Assembly (NCBI RefSeq): GCF_001636295.1
Contig: NZ_CP014209.1
Coordinates: 992,001 to 1,056,000 of the forward strand
DNA length: 64,000 bases
Origin: Isoptericola dokdonensis DS-3
GTDB taxonomy: Bacteria; Actinomycetota; Actinomycetes; Actinomycetales; Cellulomonadaceae
Reading direction: 5' to 3'
Below, one piece after another: positions 36,299 to 43,946 of the stretch. Both the position numbers and the translations under genes were made by a program. The stretch's first letter is position 1; each line of letters begins with the position of its first letter. The notes under the pieces were generated by a model. That model saw only the letters and a list, made by a program, of their open reading frames with translations. It was not told the origin of the DNA and did no database searches.

Positions 36299-36709
36299 TC
36301 AGCGGCCCTGGTCCCGGCGGCGGTCCCAGCGCTCCTCGAGACGGGCCATGAAGCCGCCGCCGCTCTTGGCCTTGGCGGGGCGGGCGGTGCGGGACGACGG
36401 GGTGTGCGGGGCGACGCTGCCGTCGGCGCGCACGGTGCCCTGCGGTCCCTTGGCGCGCGGGGCGGCGAACACGGTCGCGACGCCGGCGAACATCAGGACG
36501 AAGCCCACCACGCCGAGCCAGGTCTGGTTCGCCGAGACCCCGACCACGAGGAGGAGCAGCCCGAGCACCACGCCGAGTCCGGCGAGGACGAATCGCAGCG
36601 GCGAGCGACGACGCGACCGCTGCAGGGTGGTGGCGAGCCGGGGGTCGTCGCTCTCCAGCGCGCGCTCCATCTGCTCCAGCACGCGCTGTTCGTACTCCGA
36701 CAGAGGCAT
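36299..36709 (-). CDS. DUF3040 domain membrane protein
   Basis: A 136-residue actinobacterial protein of the DUF3040 family. The N-terminus MPLSEYEQRVLEQMERALES is diagnostic. Two adjacent transmembrane helices follow (VLAGLGVVLGLLLLVVGVSA and WLGVVGFVLMFAGVATVFAA), then a basic C-terminal tail. The gene commonly lies next to dinB or the dcw/moxR region in actinobacteria, and its function is unknown. The start has GGGGGG upstream. TATCCT at 36754-36749 could serve as its -10, overlapping the end of dinB. Confidence 0.9.
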   Translation of the reverse strand: MPLSEYEQRVLEQMERALESDDPRLATTLQRSRRRSPLRFVLAGLGVVLGLLLLVVGVSANQTWLGVVGFVLMFAGVATVFAAPRAKGPQGTVRADGSVAPHTPSSRTARPAKAKSGGGFMARLEERWDRRRDQGR

Positions 36710-36746
36710 CGGGCCCCCCGATCTCGCTGTGGCAACTGACGTCCTC

Positions 36747-38009
36747 CTAGGATAGGCCCGCGACGCCTCCTGCGGTAGTCGAGGGCGGGGGTGAGGACGC
36801 CCCCATCCCGATCGCCGTGTGCCCGAAGCGTTCCCGGACGGCGTCGACGGCCACCTCGGCGTCCCGACGAGCCGTCGGACGCGGGTCGTCGACGTCGAAG
36901 ATGCTCGGCTGGGTGACCGTCTCGGCGCGTTCGCGCAGGTTCTCCGCACGGACACCGACGAGACGCACGGGCAGCCCCCGCAGGTCGACGCCGCCCAGCA
37001 GGTCCCGGGCCGTCGACCACAGCTCCTGGGCGACGTCGGTGGGCACCGGCAAGGTCCGGGACCTGGTGAGGGTCCGGAAGTCGCTGGTGCGCACCTTGAG
37101 GGCGACCGTGCGCGCGACCACCCCGTGCCGTCGCATCCTGCCGGCGACCCGGTCGCTCAGCGCCCGCAGCCGCCGCGCGACCTCGTCGAGGTCGCGCACG
37201 TCCTGCTCGAAGGTGGACTCCGCGCCCACGGACCGTTCCGCCCGGCCCGCGACGACCGGGCGGGGGTCCCGGCCCCAGGCGAGGTCGTGCAGGTGCGCTC
37301 CCGTGACGGGCCCGACCGCGGCCCGCAGCACGTCGACGTCGGTGTCGCCGAGCTGGGCGACCGTCGTGATGCCCCAGCGCGCGAGCACCTGCTCGGTCTT
37401 GTCACCCACCCCCCACAGCGCGCCGACGGGCAGGGAGCGCAGGAACGCCACGGTCGCGTCGCGCGGCACGAGCAGCAGGCCGTCCGGCTTGGCGTGCGTG
37501 GAGGCGAGCTTGGCGACCAGCTTGTTCCGACCGATCCCGACCGAGCAGGTGATCCCGTGCTCGGCGTGCACCCGCTCGCGCAGCGCGGCCCCGATCTCGC
37601 TCGGCAGGCCCAGCCGGCGCCGCGCACCGGTCACGTCGAGGAACGCCTCGTCGACGGAGACCTGCTCCACCACGGCCGTCACCTCGCCGAGGATCTCCAT
37701 CACGCCGCGGGACACGTCGCGGTAGGCGGAGTGGTCCGGCGGGACCACGACCGCCTGCGGGCACCGCGCCAGCGCGTGCGACATCGGCATCGCCGAGCGG
37801 ACGCCGAACGCGCGGGCCTCGTAGGTCGCGGCGAGCACGACGCCACGCTCGCGCCCGCCCACGATGACCGGCAGCCCCTGCAGCTCGGGCCGACGGGCGA
37901 GCTCCACCGACGCGAAGAACGCGTCCATGTCCACGTGGAGGACGCCGGCTCCCTCCTCGTCCGAGCCCCAGTCGCGTCGGGCCGACTCGGCCCGGGGGCC
38001 ACGGCTCAT
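36747..38009 (-). CDS. dinB: DNA polymerase IV (Y-family, translesion)
   Basis: An error-prone Y-family polymerase of 420 residues for bypass of damaged template. The catalytic acidic residues are in LHVDMDAFFASVE and VSVDEAFLDVTG. The thumb (helix-hairpin-helix WGVGDKTEQVLARWGI) and the little-finger domain follow. A C-terminal beta-clamp-type peptide is suggested by TQPSIFD. The ATG overlaps the upstream HEPN gene stop (ATGA), so both are expressed from a LexA-controlled promoter at 38.5 kb. Confidence 0.95.
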   Translation of the reverse strand: MSRGPRAESARRDWGSDEEGAGVLHVDMDAFFASVELARRPELQGLPVIVGGRERGVVLAATYEARAFGVRSAMPMSHALARCPQAVVVPPDHSAYRDVSRGVMEILGEVTAVVEQVSVDEAFLDVTGARRRLGLPSEIGAALRERVHAEHGITCSVGIGRNKLVAKLASTHAKPDGLLLVPRDATVAFLRSLPVGALWGVGDKTEQVLARWGITTVAQLGDTDVDVLRAAVGPVTGAHLHDLAWGRDPRPVVAGRAERSVGAESTFEQDVRDLDEVARRLRALSDRVAGRMRRHGVVARTVALKVRTSDFRTLTRSRTLPVPTDVAQELWSTARDLLGGVDLRGLPVRLVGVRAENLRERAETVTQPSIFDVDDPRPTARRDAEVAVDAVRERFGHTAIGMGASSPPPSTTAGGVAGLS

Positions 38010-38455
38010 GAGGCCGCGAACCTCGCCGCGGCCACGACGCCCGCCGGGGACCGCACCGCGAAGCCGGCCTGCGGGTCGACGCGCATCCCGACCTCGTCGC
38101 GGAAGTCCTCGGCGCAGGCGAGGAGCTCGTCCGCCCGGGCGAGGGGGACGTCGGCGGCCCGGCCCGCGTCCACGGCCGACCGGAGCCGGGCACCGGACGC
38201 GAAGTAGACGCTCCAGGCGGCGAGCTCCGGCTCGACCCGGGTGAGCAGCTCCCACACCGAGCGCGCGCGCCCCCGGGGCACCGCGCCGTCGTGGAGGGCC
38301 ACCACCGCGGCGGCCGATCGCAGGGCAGCCAGGTGGGCGTGCACGAACCGGTCGCCCGGGTCGCCCGCCTGCACCGCCGCCGCGAGCTCGGCGTCGGCAC
38401 GCGCCAGCAGTCGCTCGACCCGCTCGGGCACCGGGACGCCACCTCGGTACGGCAT
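38006..38455 (-). CDS. SAV_6107-type HEPN domain protein
   Basis: A 149-residue, all-helical protein of the SAV_6107 HEPN family: PERVERLLARADAELAAA, then GDRFVHAHLAALRSAAAVV and SVWELLTRVEPELAAWSVYF. HEPN folds are found in RNases and toxins. An R-x4-H pattern (RFVHAH, about residue 42) resembles the catalytic motif of HEPN RNases, though it may be coincidental. ATG 38455 has AGGAGG seven bases upstream. The gene is translationally coupled to dinB and sits under a LexA box, which makes it an SOS-induced gene of unknown role. Confidence 0.85.
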   Translation of the reverse strand: MPYRGGVPVPERVERLLARADAELAAAVQAGDPGDRFVHAHLAALRSAAAVVALHDGAVPRGRARSVWELLTRVEPELAAWSVYFASGARLRSAVDAGRAADVPLARADELLACAEDFRDEVGMRVDPQAGFAVRSPAGVVAAARFAAS

Positions 38456-38496
38456 GTCATACCTCCTGCCTCGGGACCCGACGACCCCGCCGGTCC

Positions 38497-38526
38497 ATCT
38501 TCGAACACCTGTTCGACGCCTGTCAA
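38497..38526 (-). promoter_or_regulatory. LexA-controlled promoter of the HEPN-dinB operon
   Basis: On the minus strand TTGACA (38526-38521), 18 bases and GAAGAT (38502-38497) form a promoter. The SOS box CGAACAGGTGTTCG (38502-38515) fills the spacer, so bound LexA would block RNA polymerase. The box is a perfect CGAAC-N4-GTTCG palindrome. Confidence 0.85.
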
Positions 38527-38551
38527 GGCGTCGTCGCGAGAGGATGGGCCC

Positions 38552-39448
38552 ATGGCCCGCCGCGCTCGCACCACCCGTCAGGACCGATCCTCCCCGCCGG
38601 CACCGACACTGCCCGTCGGGGAGGTCGCCGTCGACACCGGGACCGCCCGCGTCGAGCCCGACCCCGACCACCCCCGCCGCCTGACCCTGCACGTCAACGG
38701 CGTGCCGAGCTCGTGCCTCGACCTCGACGACCCCGGGTTCCTCGCCTTCGAGTACCTCCAGCAGATGGCCGCCGTGATCGACCTGTTGCCCGCAGGACCC
38801 GTCCGCGCCGTCCACCTGGGCGCCGCGGGGTGTGCGCTGCCCCGACAGGTCGAGCACGCCCGTCCCGGGTCGCGCCAGCTCGGCGTCGACGTCGACGCCC
38901 GCCTCCTGGAGCTCGTCCGCACCTGGTTCGACCTCCCCCGCTCCCCCGCCCTGCGCCTGCGCGCGGGGGACGCCGCCGCCGTCCTGGCCACCCTGCCACC
39001 GGGCCGGGCCGACGTCGTCGTCCGGGACGCCTTCGACGGCGACACGACGCCCCCGCACCTCACGGGCACCGCGTTCGCGACCGCCTGCGCGACCGCCGTC
39101 CGGCCGGGGGGGCTGGTCCTGGCCAACTGCGCCGACCGTCCGCCGCTGAGCACGGTGCGGCAGGAGGCGGCGTCCTTCGCCGCCGCGCTGGGACCGGACA
39201 CGGTGGCCGAGGGCCGGCTCGCCGTCCTCGCCGAGCCCGGGGTGCTCAAGGGGCGCCGCTACGGCAACGTCGTCCTCGCCGGGGTCACGCCGACGCCCGC
39301 GGACGGGCACGACCCCTCCGACGACGACCGGGTCGACCTGCGCGACACCCGGCTCGGCCGGGCGATGCGCTCCCTGGCCGTGCCGGTCACCGTCCTCGCC
39401 GGACCCGAGCTGGCGCGGTTCGTGGGCACGGCCCGACCCCTCGACTGA
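38552..39448 (+). CDS. Spermidine-synthase-like methyltransferase-fold protein
   Basis: A 298-residue protein with the Rossmann fold of spermidine synthases and SAM methyltransferases. RAVHLGAAGCALPRQVEHAR is the nucleotide loop, LGVDVDARLLELVR the acidic strand, and VVVRDAFDGDTTPPHLTGTA replaces the catalytic DxxD region of true spermidine synthases. Similar 'fused MFS/spermidine synthase-like' proteins are common in actinobacteria, with unknown substrate. The ATG at 38552 follows GAGAGG. It is divergent from the HEPN-dinB operon, and the LexA box lies between, so SOS control of this gene is possible but not required. Confidence 0.75.
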   Translation: MARRARTTRQDRSSPPAPTLPVGEVAVDTGTARVEPDPDHPRRLTLHVNGVPSSCLDLDDPGFLAFEYLQQMAAVIDLLPAGPVRAVHLGAAGCALPRQVEHARPGSRQLGVDVDARLLELVRTWFDLPRSPALRLRAGDAAAVLATLPPGRADVVVRDAFDGDTTPPHLTGTAFATACATAVRPGGLVLANCADRPPLSTVRQEAASFAAALGPDTVAEGRLAVLAEPGVLKGRRYGNVVLAGVTPTPADGHDPSDDDRVDLRDTRLGRAMRSLAVPVTVLAGPELARFVGTARPLD

Positions 39449-39452
39449 CACG

Positions 39453-39491
39453 CCGCAGGCCGCCCCCGGGAGCCCCGGGGACGGCCTGCGG
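39453..39491. terminator. Bidirectional terminator between the SpeE-like gene and cspA
   Basis: CCGCAGGCCGCCCCCGGG pairs with CCCCGGGGACGGCCTGCGG apart from one mismatch, around a short loop. It separates two convergent genes. Confidence 0.75.
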
Positions 39492-39502
39492 CACTGCTCA
39501 CG

Positions 39503-39706
39503 TCAGAGCGGGACGACCTGCTCCGCCTGCGGACCCTTGGGGCCCTGCGTGATCTCGAACTCGACGGCCTGACCCTCCTCGAGGGTGCGGTAGCCCTGCG
39601 ACTGGATGGCCGAGTAGTGGACGAAGACGTCGGCGCCGCCGCCGTCCTGGGCGATGAACCCGAAGCCCTTCTCGGAGTTGAACCACTTCACTGAACCCTG
39701 CGCCAT
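39503..39706 (-). CDS. cspA: Cold shock protein, CspA family
   Basis: A 67-residue single OB-fold RNA chaperone that melts mRNA structure. Both RNA-binding motifs are intact (KGFGFIAQ and VFVHYSAI). The remainder ([14 protein letters not shown] at the start, [13 protein letters not shown] at the end) is canonical. The ATG has GAAGGA seven bases upstream. The gap of about 160 bases to the PAC2 gene would hold the promoter and a leader typical of cold-shock genes, but I could not identify a specific cold-box. Confidence 0.96.
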   Translation of the reverse strand: MAQGSVKWFNSEKGFGFIAQDGGGADVFVHYSAIQSQGYRTLEEGQAVEFEITQGPKGPQAEQVVPL

Positions 39707-39868
39707 GCTGATCCTTCGGTGCTCCGTACGGTGCGCGAGGAGACCGGGCGCCTCCTCGCCGTCGCGGCGGGACGTCGACGCTGATCCGTGCGGGTCACGC
39801 CGATGCGACGGCGCCAGTGTGGCACGCGCCACGTCCCGATGCACGGAGGCGGCGCGACCCGGGACGGC

Positions 39869-40792
39869 TCAGTCGTCCTCGCGCTGGGCCAGGAAACGCT
39901 CGAACTCCGCACCCAGCTCTTCCGCGGTGGGCAGCGGACCGGACTGCGCGAGCAGGTCCGGACGGCCCACGGTCCGCGTGAACGTGTCGTACTGCTCCTC
40001 GAGGCGCTGCACCACCGCGGCGACCTCCTCGTTCTCCGCGACGAGCTCGGCGACCTCCGTGCGGTTGCGCTCCGCCCGTTCCTCGAGCAGGCCCGTGTCC
40101 AGCGCCAGCCCGGTCGCCTTCTCCACGTGCTCCAGCCCCACGACGGCGGCCGGCACGTAGCGGGACTGCGCCAGGTAGTGCGGCACGTGCACCGTGATGC
40201 CCATCGCGTCGTGCTCGGTGGCACCGAGCCGGTGCTCCAGCAGCGCCGCGAACGAGCCCGGCACCTGCACCCGGCCGAAGAACGAGGTGTAGTCCTCCAC
40301 GAGGCCCTCCCGCGTCGCGTGCGCGGTCAGCGACAGCGGCCGCGTGTGCGGGACACCCATCGGGATGCCGTGCAGGCCGATGGTCAGCGACACGCCGAGC
40401 TGCTCCACGAGCGAGCGCACGCCCGCCACGGCCCGCTCCCACTGGAGGTCCGGCTCGGTGCCGTGCAGCAGCAGGAACCCGGTGCCCTCGGCGTCCGCGA
40501 GGTGGTCCACCACGAGCGACGGCGCGTCGTAGGACACCCAGCGGTCGGAGTCGAAGGTCATCACCGGGCGCAACGAGCGGTAGTCGACGAGCCGGTCCGC
40601 GTCGAACGTCGCCAGACGTGTCGCGGTGAACCGGTCCAGGAGGTGGTCCGCCGCGATCTCACCGGCGCTACCGGCGTCGACGAACCCGCGCAGCGCGTGC
40701 ACCAGCACGGGGCCCGGCCCGGCAGGCCACCCGCCCAGCGTGCGCTCCACCGCCTCGCCGTCGACCTCGATGATCCCCTGGGGGTCCAGCAC
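39869..40792 (-). CDS. PAC2-family protein
   Basis: A 307-residue cytoplasmic protein of the PAC2 family, named for proteasome assembly chaperone 2. Characteristic segments are GPVLVHALRGFVDAGSAGEI, LATFDADRLVDYRSLRPVM, GTEPDLQWERAVAGV and GIPMGVPHTRPLSL. GTG 40792 has GAGGAGG seven bases upstream. In actinobacteria PAC2 proteins are frequent and sometimes linked to the Pup-proteasome system, but no proteasome genes are in this window. The function is unknown. Confidence 0.88.
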   Translation of the reverse strand: MLDPQGIIEVDGEAVERTLGGWPAGPGPVLVHALRGFVDAGSAGEIAADHLLDRFTATRLATFDADRLVDYRSLRPVMTFDSDRWVSYDAPSLVVDHLADAEGTGFLLLHGTEPDLQWERAVAGVRSLVEQLGVSLTIGLHGIPMGVPHTRPLSLTAHATREGLVEDYTSFFGRVQVPGSFAALLEHRLGATEHDAMGITVHVPHYLAQSRYVPAAVVGLEHVEKATGLALDTGLLEERAERNRTEVAELVAENEEVAAVVQRLEEQYDTFTRTVGRPDLLAQSGPLPTAEELGAEFERFLAQREDD

Positions 40793-40877
40793 CGTTCCTC
40801 CTCGTTCGCACCGCCCGGGGCGGTCGCCCCGTGGTCGGCACAACCATGCCGGGCCCGCGGATCATCCCGGTCCGCGG

Positions 40878-41321
40878 TCAGCGGTGCGGCAGCCGCACCA
40901 CCGAGACGAAGAAGTCGTCGATCTGCTGCACGACCCGGATGAAGCGCTCGAAGTCCACCGGCTTGGTGACGTAGGCGTTGGCGTGCAGCGAGTACGACCG
41001 CAGCACGTCCTCCTCCGCCTCCGACGTCGTCAGGACGACCACGGGGATGTGGCGCAGCTCGGGGTCCTGCTTGACCTCGGCCAGCACCTCGCGACCGTCC
41101 ATCCGCGGCAGGTTGAGGTCGAGCAGGATGAGGTCCGGCGTCGGGCGGTCCGCGTGCTCCCCCTGGCGCCGCAGGAACTCCAGGGCGCTGACGCCGTCCG
41201 AGACCACCCACAGCCGGTTGGCCACCTTGTGCTCGGCGAACGCCTCCCTGGTCATGAGGACGTCGCCCGGGTCGTCCTCCACCAGAAGGACCTCGATGCC
41301 GGCCTGCTGATCTGCGGTCAT
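40878..41321 (-). CDS. Single-domain response regulator (Rcp1-like)
   Basis: A 147-residue receiver domain with no output domain. [17 protein letters not shown] contains the acidic pocket, [13 protein letters not shown] the phospho-accepting Asp (about residue 64), [12 protein letters not shown] the conserved Thr/Ser and [12 protein letters not shown] the Lys. The EDDPGD start and DLNLPRMDG are typical of Rcp1-type regulators that serve phytochrome-like or soluble kinases. It directly follows the histidine kinase gene. ATG 41321 is preferred; GTG 41327 adds two residues. The likely role is a diffusible phosphate acceptor. Confidence 0.92.
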   Translation of the reverse strand: MTADQQAGIEVLLVEDDPGDVLMTREAFAEHKVANRLWVVSDGVSALEFLRRQGEHADRPTPDLILLDLNLPRMDGREVLAEVKQDPELRHIPVVVLTTSEAEEDVLRSYSLHANAYVTKPVDFERFIRVVQQIDDFFVSVVRLPHR

Positions 41322-41330
41322 GGCCACACC

Positions 41331-42500
41331 CTATGCGGCCGGGAGCGTCCACCGGACGGTGGTGCCGGGGCCCGTCGACGGGACCACCCACACCCGCCCC
41401 CCGTGGTGCTCCACCACCCGCTTGACCAGGGCCAGCCCGATCCCGGTGCCGGTGTACACCTCCTTGGGGTGCAGGCGCTGGAAGATCACGAAGACCCGCT
41501 CCGCGTACTGCGGGTCGATGCCGATGCCGTTGTCTGCACAGGACAGCTCCCACTCCGGGCCCGACCGTCCCTGCGTGCGGACCGCGGTCAGGTGCACCTC
41601 CGGGGGCCGCTCCGGGTGCGCGAACTTCAGCGCGTTGCCCACGACGTTGGCCAGGAGCATCGACAGCAGGCCGCGGTCGCCCGTGACGACCGGCAACGGG
41701 TCGTGCGTGATCACCGCGCCGCGCTCCGCGACCCGCTCGGAGAGGTCGTGCAGCACGCCGGCGAGCACGTCCTCCAGCGGGACGGGTCCCGGCTCCCGGC
41801 CGGAGCGCCCCACCCGCGAGAAGCTCAACAGGTCCTGGATGAGGCGTTGCATGCGGTGCGCGCCGTCGACGGCGAAGGCGATGTACTGGTCCGCCCGGTC
41901 GTCGAGCTGGTCGCCGTAGCGCTTCTGGAGCAGCTGGGTGAAGCTCGCCACCTTGCGCAGCGGCTCCTGGAGGTCGTGCGAGGCGACGTACGCGAACTGC
42001 TCCAGGTCGCGGTTCGAGCGCTCCAGCTCGGCGGCCTGGTGGCGGAGCCGGGCGTGCGCCGCCTCGACCTCCTGGTGGGCGGCGCGCGCATCCTCGACCT
42101 GCGCGACGAGCTCGCGGCGCATGCGCTCGACGTCCTGCGACAGGGACGCCACCTCCCCCGCCCCGACGGCGGGGATCTCGTGCTCGTGGTCGCCCGTGCT
42201 GGCGGCGCGCACCTCCTGCGTGAGCCGGGCCAGCGGCACCGAGATCTCGCGGCGCAGCAGCCGCCACACGTGCACCCCGAGCACGGCCATCGCGAGGCCG
42301 AGCACCGAGACCACGACCAGCAGCGCCTCGTTCCACAGCCGCGCCGCCTCCAGCGCGTCGTAGTCCGCGTTCGCCGTGAGCAGGCGCAGCGAGCCGAGGG
42401 TCGCCACCACGGACATCAGCACCAGCAGGACGAGCACGACCGCGGCCGCGCCGAGCCGGCGTCGTACCCGGTCCAGGGGCGAGCGGTCCGCGGCCCTCAC
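41331..42500 (-). CDS. Membrane sensor histidine kinase
   Basis: A 389-residue kinase. Two transmembrane helices (AAAVVLVLLVLMSVVATL and ALLVVVSVLGLAMAVLGVHV) flank only about 18 extracytoplasmic residues, so there is hardly any external sensor. A HAMP linker and coiled coil lead to the H-box VASHDLQEPLRKVASF, the N-box LLANVVGNALKFA, G1 DNGIGIDPQ and G2 GTGIGLALV. The H-box is of the HDLQEPLR subtype, common in kinases paired with Rcp1-like regulators. GTG 42500 overlaps the stop of the REC-SpoIIE gene by four bases. The signal may come from the membrane or from partner proteins. Confidence 0.92.
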   Translation of the reverse strand: MRAADRSPLDRVRRRLGAAAVVLVLLVLMSVVATLGSLRLLTANADYDALEAARLWNEALLVVVSVLGLAMAVLGVHVWRLLRREISVPLARLTQEVRAASTGDHEHEIPAVGAGEVASLSQDVERMRRELVAQVEDARAAHQEVEAAHARLRHQAAELERSNRDLEQFAYVASHDLQEPLRKVASFTQLLQKRYGDQLDDRADQYIAFAVDGAHRMQRLIQDLLSFSRVGRSGREPGPVPLEDVLAGVLHDLSERVAERGAVITHDPLPVVTGDRGLLSMLLANVVGNALKFAHPERPPEVHLTAVRTQGRSGPEWELSCADNGIGIDPQYAERVFVIFQRLHPKEVYTGTGIGLALVKRVVEHHGGRVWVVPSTGPGTTVRWTLPAA

Positions 42501-43816
42501 CGGACCCACTCCGCGGAGTCGGCGAGCATAGCCGACCGCTCGCCGACGACGTCCTCGGCCCCCGTCCAGCCGACGACGAGCATGGCGGCGTCGTCCACGA
42601 GCGGGCCGCCGTGCAGGTCCCGCACCCCGAGCAGCACCCGCTCGACGAACCCGACGAAGCCGTCCCGGTCGAGCTCGTCCTGGACGATCCCCTCCAGCCC
42701 GTCGACGCCGAGACGCTCGGCGCCGTGCCGACCGACGGGTGCCGGCCCGGTGGTCCGCAGGGCGGCCTCGACGAGCCCGTCGGTGTACATCACGACGGCG
42801 AACGGGCCGTCCATGGGGACGCGCTGCGCCGTCCAGCCGCCCGGCACCGGGATGCCGAGGGCCCGGCCGCGGCCGGTCGGGACCAGCGAGTCGCACCGCA
42901 CCGCCCCGACGGGACCGGTGACGAGCATCGGCGCCGGGTGCCCGGCGAGGTAGACGTCCACGACGCGCCGGTCGGCGCTCACCGCGACCTGGCAGAGGGT
43001 GACGAAGATGTCGGGCCGGGACCGCTCGGTGAGGAGCACCCGTTCCAGGTGCCCGAGGACGTCGCGCGGCGAGGTGCCCGTCAGCACGAGGGTGCGCCAG
43101 GCCGTGCGCAGGGTGGCGCCGAGCGCCGCCTCGTCCGGGCCGTGCCCCGCGACGTCGCCGACCACCGACAGCACCGAGCCGTCCTCGCGCTGGACCGTGT
43201 CGAAGAAGTCGCCGCCCAGCAGGCCGCCCCCGCCGGGCAGGTAGCCGACCATGATCGACACGGTCGGGTCGTCGACCAGCGGCTGGGGCAGCAGCGCCCG
43301 CTCCAGCCGTGCCGTCTCCGCGGCCCGCACCTTGCTGCGGTACAGGGCGCGCTGCTCGGCCAGGGAGCGGCGGCGCTGGAGCGCGTAGCGCAGCGAGCGG
43401 CCGAGCAGGTCCGGACCGGTCTCGCCCTTGACGAGGTAGTCGTCGGCGCCCGCGGCGACCGCCTCCACGCCCCGGTCCACGCTGGAGTGACCGGTGAGGA
43501 CGACCAGGGCCGGAGGGACCGCGTGCCGCTGCGACGAACGGCGCAACGCCTCCACCGCGGCGAGCCCCACGGCGTCCGGCAGCCCCAGGTCCACCAGCAG
43601 GCAGTCGACCACGGCACCGCTCTCGAGCTCCGCGGCGGCCTGCGCGACGGTGCGCGCCCGCAGCAGCTCGACGACGATCTCCGCGTCGGTCAGCAGCTCC
43701 CCGACGAGGAACGCGTCGCCGTCGTCGTCCTCGACGAGCAGGACGCGCGGGACGGCGGGCAGGTCGGGACCGAACGGTCCGGCGCGTTCCTCGTTCCCGT
43801 CGTCGCCGCTGCTCAT
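42497..43816 (-). CDS. Response regulator with SpoIIE-type PP2C phosphatase output
   Basis: A 439-residue fusion. The receiver domain (VLLVEDDDGDAFLVGELL, phospho-Asp in CLLVDLGLPDAVG, Thr in VVLTGHSSVD, Lys in YLVKGETGPD) occupies the first ~140 residues. A coiled linker leads to a SpoIIE/RsbU-type metal-dependent Ser/Thr phosphatase with LLGGDFFDTV, VVGDVAGHGPDEAALGATLR and VVMYTDGLVEA. Such proteins (RssB/RsbU-like) usually dephosphorylate an anti-sigma-factor antagonist and so trigger a stress sigma factor. It heads a three-gene operon with the kinase and the lone receiver. No antagonist or anti-sigma gene is visible nearby. Confidence 0.92.
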   Translation of the reverse strand: MSSGDDGNEERAGPFGPDLPAVPRVLLVEDDDGDAFLVGELLTDAEIVVELLRARTVAQAAAELESGAVVDCLLVDLGLPDAVGLAAVEALRRSSQRHAVPPALVVLTGHSSVDRGVEAVAAGADDYLVKGETGPDLLGRSLRYALQRRRSLAEQRALYRSKVRAAETARLERALLPQPLVDDPTVSIMVGYLPGGGGLLGGDFFDTVQREDGSVLSVVGDVAGHGPDEAALGATLRTAWRTLVLTGTSPRDVLGHLERVLLTERSRPDIFVTLCQVAVSADRRVVDVYLAGHPAPMLVTGPVGAVRCDSLVPTGRGRALGIPVPGGWTAQRVPMDGPFAVVMYTDGLVEAALRTTGPAPVGRHGAERLGVDGLEGIVQDELDRDGFVGFVERVLLGVRDLHGGPLVDDAAMLVVGWTGAEDVVGERSAMLADSAEWVR

Positions 43817-43946
43817 GCGGCCGATCCTATGCCCCGACCCGGTCCGCCCGTCGGGCGCGGACGCGGCGCGGCGCGGGCTGCTTTTCCGCCCGGGGCCCGG
43901 ACGTGGAAAGATGGTCGGCCGCACACAGAGCACCGGAGGGGGACGC

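Noticed and set aside
34351..36351. A 666-codon open frame overlapping the transglutaminase gene on the same strand
   Set aside because: Composition is low-complexity Arg/Gly/Ala and the other frame has catalytic motifs and an ATGA-coupled start.
43817..43946. A rifamycin-associated element upstream of helR
   Set aside because: No inverted repeat resembling GGGGCTTGC...GCAAG...CCC was found, only imperfect GC-rich pairing.
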